This document shows, in pieces, positions 1 through 6,007 of a DNA stretch of 6,034 bases. Each line of letters starts with the position of its first letter. Within the stretch, counting starts at the first letter, position 1. The translations under genes were made by a program, and so were the position numbers. This DNA comes from a bacterium (GTDB lineage Bacteria > Verrucomicrobiota > Verrucomicrobiae > Limisphaerales > J093). The DNA is taken from contig JAKCAB010000004.1 of the NCBI GenBank assembly GCA_021839785.1, forward strand, positions 1-6,034. The letters are read 5' to 3'. The notes beneath the pieces are model-generated. The model was not told the DNA's origin and made no database searches. It saw only the letters and a list, made by a program, of their open reading frames with translations.

Positions 1-1
1 G

Positions 2-2299
2 ATTTGGACGACCACACCGTGGACGTTGCCAGCAAACCTTGCAGTAGCTTTCAACAGCGACCTTATCTACTGCTTCGTGCAGCACGAAACCCAACATGGC
101 GTCGAGCATTTGTTGGTTTCAACGGATTTGGCCCAGCAAGTCATTCAGAAAGCCGGTCTTGCTAATTCCAAAACTCTCAGCCCGAACTACCCAGGTTTCA
201 CTTTCCTAGGCTTATGCTACGAACACCCATTCTGCGCTCGCACCGGTGGGCTGTTCCCCGGCGATGAATTCGTAACCAACGACACCGGCACCGGTTTCGT
301 CCACATCGCGCCGGGCCACGGTCTGGAAGACTATGGCCTCGGCCTCCGCCAGGGACTGCCGATCTACTCGCCGGTCGATGACGACGGGCGGTTCGCCTAC
401 ACGGACGACCTGCCGCGCGAGCGCCAAATGCCGGCAGCGTTGCTCGGAAAATCCATCCTCGAAAAGCACGGCCAGAGCGAGGCGAACGAGGCGGTGCTGC
501 ATGAGTTGCGCACGCGCCAGGCGCTGGTCCACCAGGAGCCTTACCGCCACAGCTACCCGCATTGCTGGCGGAGCAAGACCCCCGTGATCTTCCGCGCGAT
601 GGACCAGTGGTTCGTCAAAATCGATCACCAATTGCCGGAATGGTACCAAGAGGCGAAAGAGAAAAAGGACGAAAGAGCAACAGTTGACGCCGCCTTTGAC
701 GTCCTCGACGCGCGTCCTCCTGGAGTCGAACCCCGCAGACCTTACATCGGCACCTTGCGTCATCGTGCTCTCTTGGTAATCGAGGATAAGGGGCAAACCC
801 GCTGGATCCCGGACTGGGGCATCAACCGGATCATAGGCGCGGTCGAGTCGCGACCCGACTGGTGCATCTCGCGCCAGCGTTCGTGGGGCGTGCCGCTCCC
901 GGCGTTTTACGATGCCGCCGGCCAGCCGATTCTCGATGCCCGCGTGGTGCGCCAGGTTGCGGACCTGGTCGAACAACACGGCTCAAATATGTGGTTCGAG
1001 AAGTCGGCAGCGGAACTCTGGACGCTCGTGCGGCCGGCGGACTGGTCCGGGCCGGAGGCGACGGCCAAGTCGGCCGACACGCTGGACGTGTGGATCGACT
1101 CCGGTTCGAGCAGCCACGCGGTCACCCAGCGGCGAGACGAGTTGCGGGGTGCAGGCCCTGACAAGGACGGACGCCTGCCCTTCCAAGCCGACCTTTATCT
1201 CGAAGGCTCGGATCAGCATCGCGGTTGGTTCCAATCGTCGCTGCTGCTGGCGCTCGCCGGCAGCGGCGCGGCGCCGTTCAAGACCGTGCTCACGCACGGC
1301 TTCGTCGTGAACGATGCGGGCGAAAAGGAAGCCAAGAGCCGCGGTTCGAAGTCCGCCACGCTTTGGGTAAACGACTTTGGCGCCGACGTGCTCCGGCTCT
1401 GGGTGGCCAGCCAGGATTACCGCGGCGACATGGTCCTCAGCGAAGCGCGGATGCTCAAGGTGGCCGAGGCGTATCGCCTCTTGCGCAACACGCTCCGATA
1501 CCAACTCTCGAACCTGTACGACTTCGATCCGGCGAAACACGCGGTGCCGGACGATCAACTGACCGGGCTGGACCGCTGGATCCTCAGCGAATTCTCCAAG
1601 CTGGAAGGCGAGTTGGCGCGGGCGTACGACACCTGCGAGTTCCACCTCGTCTATCAAAAGCTCAGCCAGTTCGCCGCGGTGGAACTCTCCGCGATTTACC
1701 ACGACGTAGTAAAGGACCGGCTCTACACCGATCCGGCAAACTCGCCCCGCCGGCGGTCCACGCAAACGGCGCTGCACCGCATGGTGGTCAGTCTTTGCCA
1801 GATGCTCTCGCCGGTTCTCGCCTTCACGGCCGATGAGGCATGGGAGTTCATTCCGGGAAAACCGGCGGACTCGGTGCATTTGTCGAATTGGGAACCGCGG
1901 CCACTGACGCTTTCAGAAGCCGAGCGGGCGACCCGGGAAAGTCTCTTCGCGCTGCGCGAGGCCGCCTTGCCCGAACTGGAAAAGGCGCGCCAGGCAAAGC
2001 TCATTGGCAAGGCGCTGGAGGCGAAACTCTGCCTAGCCGGAACGCCGCCGGCGTTGGGGGCGGCGACCGACCAGCCGGAAGCGTTACGCGAACTGTTGAA
2101 CGTCTCCCAACTCGCCCTGCGCGTGGACGAACAAACGGCGGCGCCCATATTCACGGTGCAGAAGGCTGATGGCCGGAAATGCGAGCGCTGCTGGCACTGG
2201 GAAACCTCAGTCGGGCAAGACGCCCGGCACCCGACGCTTTGCGCCCGCTGTGTCATCGCGGTGAGCGAGTCGGCCGGAAAGCTTCCTACCAATGCCTGA
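2..2299 (+). CDS. ileS: Isoleucyl-tRNA synthetase (5' end outside window)
   Basis: Class I aminoacyl-tRNA synthetase that charges tRNA-Ile with isoleucine in the cytoplasm and edits mischarged valine. The frame is open from base 2, so 765 codons are present; the N-terminal Rossmann part with the HIGH motif lies outside. Visible in order: WTTTPWTLPAN (residues 2-12) leading into the CP1 editing domain; GTGFVHIAPGHGLEDYG (about 95-111), typical of the editing site; WIPDWG and WCISRQRSWGVP (from residue 287); LDVWIDSGSS; YLEGSDQHRGWFQSS; a degenerate KMSKS loop, KEAKS (442-446); GADVLRLW; the helical anticodon-binding domain; and a C-terminal zinc finger with Cys 727, 730, 747 and 750 (CERC...CARC). 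Family length is usually 900-1000 residues, which fits about 170 missing. Oddities are a roughly 41-residue insertion at 629-751, the altered KMSKS and low GC in the first 240 bases. The C-terminal zinc finger and intact frame argue for a working gene. Confidence 0.97.
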   Translation: MWTTTPWTLPANLAVAFNSDLIYCFVQHETQHGVEHLLVSTDLAQQVIQKAGLANSKTLSPNYPGFTFLGLCYEHPFCARTGGLFPGDEFVTNDTGTGFVHIAPGHGLEDYGLGLRQGLPIYSPVDDDGRFAYTDDLPRERQMPAALLGKSILEKHGQSEANEAVLHELRTRQALVHQEPYRHSYPHCWRSKTPVIFRAMDQWFVKIDHQLPEWYQEAKEKKDERATVDAAFDVLDARPPGVEPRRPYIGTLRHRALLVIEDKGQTRWIPDWGINRIIGAVESRPDWCISRQRSWGVPLPAFYDAAGQPILDARVVRQVADLVEQHGSNMWFEKSAAELWTLVRPADWSGPEATAKSADTLDVWIDSGSSSHAVTQRRDELRGAGPDKDGRLPFQADLYLEGSDQHRGWFQSSLLLALAGSGAAPFKTVLTHGFVVNDAGEKEAKSRGSKSATLWVNDFGADVLRLWVASQDYRGDMVLSEARMLKVAEAYRLLRNTLRYQLSNLYDFDPAKHAVPDDQLTGLDRWILSEFSKLEGELARAYDTCEFHLVYQKLSQFAAVELSAIYHDVVKDRLYTDPANSPRRRSTQTALHRMVVSLCQMLSPVLAFTADEAWEFIPGKPADSVHLSNWEPRPLTLSEAERATRESLFALREAALPELEKARQAKLIGKALEAKLCLAGTPPALGAATDQPEALRELLNVSQLALRVDEQTAAPIFTVQKADGRKCERCWHWETSVGQDARHPTLCARCVIAVSESAGKLPTNA
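629..751 (+). other. In-frame extra segment within ileS
   Basis: Most IleRS proteins have only some 20-25 residues between the QWFVKID motif and WIPDWG. Here there are 58. The last of these (TLRHRALLVIE...) look native, resembling the usual 'LR..AL..I' helix, so the extra part is about 41 residues. It begins with a charged run (EAKEKKDERA) and continues with no family resemblance that I recognise. GC is lower here than in flanking ileS, and a perfect 10-bp palindrome, GACGCGCGTC, lies at 707-716. It keeps the frame, so it may be a lineage-specific loop or a small interspersed element tolerated inside the gene. The exact borders are my estimate. Confidence 0.4.
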
Positions 2300-2909
2300 C
2301 ACGGCTCCCGCCAACTGGCGCGCGGCGCTGATCGAATACATCCGCGCTGAGGCCCGGCCGGTGGACAAGTTCAGCCATCAGCCGCGGCTTTACCGCCTCG
2401 CGCAGGAGTTGGCGGCGGAGTCGCCGTGCGACGACGATGTCCTGTTCGCGGCCGCCTGGCTGCACGACCTCGGTGTTTTCATTGGCCATCGTCCGGAAAA
2501 TCCCGAGGCGCTCGCGCGCTGGGACAATGTTGCTTACGCGATGCACTGCGCGCCGGAAGTCTTGACTCGTCTCGGTTTTCCCGGCGCGAAAATCCCCGCG
2601 GTGGTCGAGGCCATTCGCGCGCACCTGGCCAGCGCGATTCCGATCTCACCGGAAGGCATCGTTCTTCGTGACGCCGACATCCTCGAACAACTCGGTGCGG
2701 CCGGCGTTTTGCGCACGGCCAGCAAGGTTGGCCGCGACACGCGGTTTCCGACCTTCGCCGAAGCCATCGCCGTGCTGGGTCGAAATCTGGTGACGCTGCC
2801 CGGGCAGTTGCGCCTGGCCAAAGCGCGGGAACTCGCCGAACCGAGGATTCAAATCCTGCGGCACTTTCTCGAAGCCACAGCGGAGGAGGCGGGTTCGGTT
2901 CCGTGGTGA
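2292..2909 (+). CDS. HD-domain phosphohydrolase-like protein
   Basis: A 205-residue soluble protein with the metal-binding layout of the HD superfamily: His29 (KFSHQPRL), the His58-Asp59 pair in AAWLHDLG, His111 (IRAHL) and Asp127/Asp129 in LRDADILEQLGAAGVLR. The DAD-LxxxGAxGxxR ending recalls the YedJ-type branch of HD proteins. Members of the superfamily hydrolyse phosphoester bonds in nucleotides or related compounds; the substrate here cannot be told from sequence. The ATG at 2292 overlaps the ileS stop by 8 bases (ATGCCTGA), which suggests translational coupling and shared transcription. A weak GGAAAG lies 10 bases upstream. No signal peptide or membrane segment is seen. In many bacteria ileS is followed by lspA, so an HD gene in this slot is different. 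The family call is solid; the function is open. Confidence 0.87.
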   Translation: MPDTAPANWRAALIEYIRAEARPVDKFSHQPRLYRLAQELAAESPCDDDVLFAAAWLHDLGVFIGHRPENPEALARWDNVAYAMHCAPEVLTRLGFPGAKIPAVVEAIRAHLASAIPISPEGIVLRDADILEQLGAAGVLRTASKVGRDTRFPTFAEAIAVLGRNLVTLPGQLRLAKARELAEPRIQILRHFLEATAEEAGSVPW

Positions 2910-2942
2910 ACCGCCCGTGCTTGCCCGCGCCGGCAGCGAGCT

Positions 2943-3716
2943 TCACCGCACCAGCCGGCAACCGCTGAACACGATGTCGCCGTCCTTCAAGCCGGCGCAC
3001 TTGCCTTCGATCACCACCGGCTGGCCAACCTCGAGCAGATCGACCTCACCGCCGCCTTCAAAGCGGGCGGTCAGTTTGCGCGCGTCCTGCCGGGTGAACA
3101 CCGTCCGGTACTGGTCGATGTAATTGAACCGGCATTTCACCGTCGCGGCCCGGTCCGGCGAGGCCAACAGGACGGTGAAATTGCGCGTGACCAGGCCGGT
3201 GCTGAACCGCTCGACCTCGCCCTTCACTCGGAAGACCTGTTTGTCATAGCGCTTGGCAGCCGCCACCGGATCGGCGGCGAAATGGCCCACCAGTTCGTCG
3301 GCCTCGACCTCGGCGCCCTTGGCGAGCGGTGGCAGTTCGCCCATCGGCCGGACCGGCTTCATTTCGCGCGCCGGCTGCGAGGCTGACGTGGGCGCAGGCA
3401 CTTGTTGTTTGCGCAGGCGCTCGTTTTCCTTTTTGAGCCGGTCCAATTCCTTTTGCTGCGCCTTTCGATCGGCGTCCTGCTGTTGGCGGTCCTGCTTTTC
3501 CTTTTCCTGGCGCAACCGCTCGTTGTCCGCCTTGACCTTCTGGAGTTCCTTCTCCGCTTGTTCGAGCTGACGCTTGAGGCGCTCGACCTCATCGCTCTTT
3601 TGCTGGACGGCGCTGTCATCGCCGGCGGCCTGTGCCGCACGGGTGGAAGGTAAAGTCACCGGGAAAAGGCCGACGCCGGCGGTGGCCACGAGGCAGGCCA
3701 GGATGGTTGCGCGCAT
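2943..3716 (-). CDS. Exported coiled-coil protein with OB-fold (tRNA_anti-like) domain
   Basis: A 257-residue protein of unknown role. Residues 1-30 form a signal peptide (MRATILACLVATAGVGLFPV, then a likely cleavage after ...RAAQA). Residues about 36-104 are a heptad-like run very rich in Lys, Glu, Gln and Arg, almost certainly coiled coil. Residues 105-131 are a Pro/Ala-rich linker. Residues 135-257 have the pattern of the tRNA_anti-like OB-fold family: a helix with YDKQVFRVKGEVE, strands with TVLL and VKCRF, then VGQPVVIEGKCAG and a final GDIVFSGCRLV. Despite the family name, such secreted proteins have no shown tRNA link. The three Cys (195, 240, 253) could pair outside the cytoplasm. The start has no clear Shine-Dalgarno; a TTGACG on the minus strand (plus 3751-3756) could be a -35 box, but the matching -10 is poor. 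The gene converges on the HD gene with a 33-base gap and no obvious terminator hairpin. Confidence 0.88.
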   Translation of the reverse strand: MRATILACLVATAGVGLFPVTLPSTRAAQAAGDDSAVQQKSDEVERLKRQLEQAEKELQKVKADNERLRQEKEKQDRQQQDADRKAQQKELDRLKKENERLRKQQVPAPTSASQPAREMKPVRPMGELPPLAKGAEVEADELVGHFAADPVAAAKRYDKQVFRVKGEVERFSTGLVTRNFTVLLASPDRAATVKCRFNYIDQYRTVFTRQDARKLTARFEGGGEVDLLEVGQPVVIEGKCAGLKDGDIVFSGCRLVR

Positions 3717-3802
3717 AAGATGACGCCAGTCCAGCGACCGGCCTGCGGACCGTCAAGAGCGAAGGCGACCCATCGGGCATCGGGGCCGCGCACAGTTTCT
3801 TG

Positions 3803-3844
3803 CGGTCTTCAAGACCGGCCTGCAGGGGACCAGCCCGGGGCTGG
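3803..3844. repeat. Two short palindromes upstream of the OB-fold gene
   Basis: CGGTCTT-C-AAGACCG (3803-3817) and CCAGCCC-G-GGGCTGG (3830-3844) are each perfect 7-bp inverted repeats around one central base, 12 bases apart, with CCTGCAGG (3819-3826) between them. They may form cruciforms or mark a decayed interspersed repeat. They could also be binding sites upstream of the minus-strand gene starting at 3716, but lie about 90-130 bases away. Function is not shown by the sequence. Confidence 0.45.
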
Positions 3845-4026
3845 CTCACGGCCCCCCTTCAGGCTGGGCAAGACTGAAGTCCCGTCTCCCGTTCGCCAAC
3901 CGGACCAGGAATTGGACAGCCCCCGACCATCGGTCTCCGTGCGTGGGGCCGGCCGACGTTTCCCCGACCACTTCGTCCACCGGTTCGGGGTCAGCGTTCA
4001 ATGACTCGAAGTCGCCCTTCAACCCC

Positions 4027-4064
4027 GTCGGCGGGACGCCGACGCGAGCGACCGGGACGGTCGC
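4027..4064. repeat. Tandem REP-like hairpin pair with GGA loops
   Basis: GTCGGCG-GGA-CGCCGAC (4027-4043) and GCGACCG-GGA-CGGTCGC (4048-4064) are perfect 7-bp stems with the same three-base loop, separated by four bases. Two different stems sharing size, loop and orientation is the layout of a REP or BIME-type extragenic element. The flanks (translating on the minus strand as ATVPVARVGVPPTG) resemble repeats often mis-annotated as small proteins in Verrucomicrobiota; this is from memory. The pair sits 52 bases beyond the stop of the GH51 pseudogene, where it could also shield or end a transcript. Confidence 0.6.
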
Positions 4065-4115
4065 GCTCCCCAATCTCAAATCAACACGGCTGAGACGGCC
4101 GCTGCCGCCGACGGT

Positions 4116-5774
4116 TCAACGGCTCGTGCCAATCCGCATCACCGTTAGCGAGCGGGCAGGGAAGGGGTGGCGGAAAACCGGGCCGCTGACCTTGAGGCGC
4201 GTGTTGACCGGCGAGACCTTGCGCGGCTCGGCAAGCGAGTTTTCGTCGGTGAGTTGCGCACTGGTCAGCATGGTCGCCTGGGCGTTCGATTTCACCTTGC
4301 GGGCGCCTGCCAGATGGATTTCCGCTTCGACCGCTTGCTCGGTGGCGTTCACGACTTTCAAAATCACCTCGCTGGTCTTTTCGTCACGAGTCGCGCTCGC
4401 GTAAAGGCGCGGCTGGCCGGCCAGTTGGCGGCGGGCGGTTGACCCAGACGGGCAGGACCACGTCGCCGCGGTTGCGACTGAACAGTTGTTGCACGTAGTA
4501 GCTGGGCGTGCCGTAGGAGCGGAGATTGTCGAACCAGATCAGATTCGGCCGCCACTGCCAGCCTTCCTCGTGCCCCATCAGTGGCGCATAGGAACTCATC
4601 GTAACCACGTCTGCGTTGCGTTCCAGGCCGGTCATGTAAGCCGCTTCGGCGAGCGCGCATTCGAGGTTGTTCCGGTTGAGCACGCTCACCACCTTGTCGC
4701 TCTGGGCCGCGTATTCGCCCATGAACACCTTGGGTCCGGTCCGCGGGTAATTGTCGTAGCGGAACGCGTTGTCGAGAAACCACGCCGGGCGGTCGTAGCA
4801 ATGTTCGTCCACGATGTCGGCCTTGAGTTCGCGCAGTTTCGGTCAGAGGAAATTGAACCGCTCGTCCGCCGGGCTGGGACCGGCGCTGGCCACGAGGCGG
4901 ATTTCCGGGTGCCTGGCTTTGAGCGCTTTGGCGAACGCGGTGTAGCGCTCGAGGTACTGCGGTCCCCACTGTTCGTTCCCGACGCCAGGCAACTTCATAC
5001 CGAACGGCCGCGGGTGACCCATTGCCACCCGCCTGGCGCCCCAAGGACTGCTCGCGGGTCCGTTGGCGAACTCGATCAAGTCCAGCGCGTCCTGGATGAA
5101 AGGGTCGAGTTGGTCCAGCGGCACCAACTCGCCGGTGTTGAACTGGCAAGCCATGCCGCAGTTGAGAATCGGCAACGGCTCGGCGCCGATGTCTTCGCAA
5201 AACGCGTCCACTCACCACCGGCGACGCGCAAGGTGTCGCCCGCCAGTCGCTGGCCCGAAGGCGACACCAAGTCCACCGCGAGCGTCGCCGGGCTACCTTG
5301 CAGCACGCGGGCCTGGACGCTGAAGGTAAATCGCGCGCCGTTCTCGACGCCCAGGCCAAAGAAGCCTTCGTTCGAGAACCCGAAGCCGTCGCCCGCTTTC
5401 TCGACCGCGAGGCGCAGATAGTGCGGGTTATTGGCGTTGAGCGGTTCGCGATCGAGCACACTCAGCGTGCCGACAGCGCCGCCCCGGCGATTTGCTGTCA
5501 GCCCATGAGCGGTTCGGTGAACTCGAACGAGCGGTTCTTTACGCGCTCCGGGTAAAGTCCGCCGTCGCCGTTGTAGTTGATGTCTTCGAAAAAGATGCCC
5601 CACATCAGGGGACTGACCTCTGCGCCCGGCTCGTCGGTCTGGACGGTGATCGTGGCGGGTGCGGCTTCGACAGCTTGGGCGACGACCCCGGTTGGGAAGG
5701 TGGCGAGGAGAGCCGTGGCCGAGCTTAAGGGCGCAGGCAAGCGAGCGAAGCGATGCAAGGCGGCTTGGAGTCAT
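4116..5774 (-). pseudogene. GH51 alpha-L-arabinofuranosidase, multiply broken
   Basis: The intact family removes arabinofuranosyl side chains from plant arabinan and arabinoxylan; the signal peptide implies export. Pieces, 5' to 3' on the minus strand: signal peptide, then the N-terminal motif MWGIFFEDINYNGDGGLYPE in the frame ending at 5498; NPHYLRL...SNEGFFGLGVENGARF...GGEW in a second frame (about 5490-5208); CEDIGAEPLPI...IEFANGP...GHPRPFGMKLPGVGNEQWG in a third (to 4846); the same frame beyond a TGA at 4843-4845 (KADIVDEHCYDRPAWF, VFMGEYAA, YYVQQLF); then ASATRDEKTSEVILKVVNA...DENSL to the stop at 4116-4118 in a fourth placement. The acid/base Glu (4972-4974, in GNE) and nucleophile Glu (4714-4716, in GEYA) remain. 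About 130 residues, including the usual RFPGG region, are missing at about 5208. The likely original ATG is at 5774; a TTG at 5758 is the only start in the downstream frame. With this many lesions no active enzyme is expected, unless sequencing error is at fault. Confidence 0.93.
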
Positions 5775-6007
5775 GCGGAAAGGTTCGGTTGGCGCGCGAA
5801 CCAAGGCAAGGCGCAAAGCGGCGCGGAGACTCTGAACTCACGTCTCGATGGATTTCTGCGCCAGTCCAGCGGAGAATTGCGTGCCAATTTCATGTCACAA
5901 TTGCGACATAAAATGTCCCATTCTTCCTTCAGTCCGGCGTCTCACAGCGCCGAGGCCGTTAGCTTTGGACCTTGCCAAGGCGGGCAGCCGCAGCGAAACA
6001 TCCGCGC
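5775..6007. other. Intergenic region upstream of the GH51 pseudogene
   Basis: Non-coding as far as I can see. It holds the 5' control region of the GH51 gene and perhaps of a rightward gene starting at 6008. Nearest the pseudogene it is GC-rich with loosely repeated GCAAGGCGGC/GCAAAGCGGC stretches (about 5755-5770 and 5813-5828). It then becomes AT-richer at about 5870-5930, the usual sign of a promoter. A small inverted repeat, GAGAC/GTCTC, lies at 5826-5830 and 5842-5846. Confidence 0.5.
5892..5917. promoter_or_regulatory. Operator-like 18-bp palindrome plus extra half-site
   Basis: ATGTCACAATTGCGACAT (5892-5909) pairs in eight of nine positions about its centre. After AAA, another ATGTC follows at 5913-5917, so GACAT-AAA-ATGTC (5905-5917) is a second, overlapping inverted repeat and the two ATGTC copies are 21 bp apart, two helical turns. 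TAAAAT at 5909-5914 is a five-of-six match to a -10 box for rightward transcription, lying within the repeat; no convincing -35 is seen. The site is 118 bases upstream of the GH51 start and 91 bases before the ATG at 6008. It looks like a dimeric repressor or activator site; I do not recognise the regulator. Confidence 0.45.

Larger units (their letters stand above)
3717..4115. other. Non-coding stretch of about 400 bases with palindromes
   Basis: No open frame here gives a protein I recognise. The frames that stay open on both strands have low-complexity Pro/Arg/Gly products typical of GC-rich non-coding DNA. The stretch lies between the start of the OB-fold gene and the 3' end of the GH51 pseudogene, so it should hold the OB-fold gene's promoter and any terminator for the glycosidase. 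It contains palindromes at 3803-3817 and 3830-3844, a pair of GGA-loop hairpins at 4027-4064, an 11-base direct repeat (GACCGGCCTGC at 3736 and 3813), and CCCCGA/TCGGGG arms at 3962-3967 and 3985-3990. No T-tract follows any hairpin, so a standard Rho-independent terminator is not supported. Confidence 0.6.

Noticed and set aside
722..734. GGGGTTCGACTCC on the minus strand, resembling a tRNA T-arm
   Set aside because: Only three of five T-stem pairs form, no acceptor, D or anticodon arms surround it, and it lies in frame within ileS.
212..979. 255-codon minus-strand frame opposite ileS
   Set aside because: It is antisense to well-conserved synthetase sequence and has no recognisable domain.
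2910..2942. Bidirectional terminator between the convergent genes
   Set aside because: The 33 bases contain no stable stem followed by T residues on either strand.
3720..4079. Open frames over the gap between the OB-fold gene and GH51
   Set aside because: Products are biased Pro/Arg/Gly sequence without motifs, and they cover the palindromes and paired hairpins, so repeat DNA is the better reading.
4486..5421. Long plus-strand open frame (311 codons) opposite the glycosidase
   Set aside because: It is antisense to clear GH51 motifs, its product is low-complexity and resembles no family; high GC keeps the opposite strand open.
4364..5461. 365-codon minus-strand frame spanning the GH51 deletion
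   Set aside because: Its product is Arg/Pro/Ser-rich and matches nothing, whereas the other frames over the same bases give GH51 motifs.
4843..5500. UGA read as tryptophan (alternative genetic code)
   Set aside because: Both GH51 stops fall at Trp positions, but ileS, the HD gene and the OB-fold gene use TGG for Trp and end in TGA. The GH51 gene also has frameshifts and a deletion that recoding cannot explain.
4116..5774. Programmed frameshifting rescuing the GH51 protein
   Set aside because: No slippery heptamer with a downstream structure is evident, several separate events would be needed, and the missing barrel segment could not be restored.
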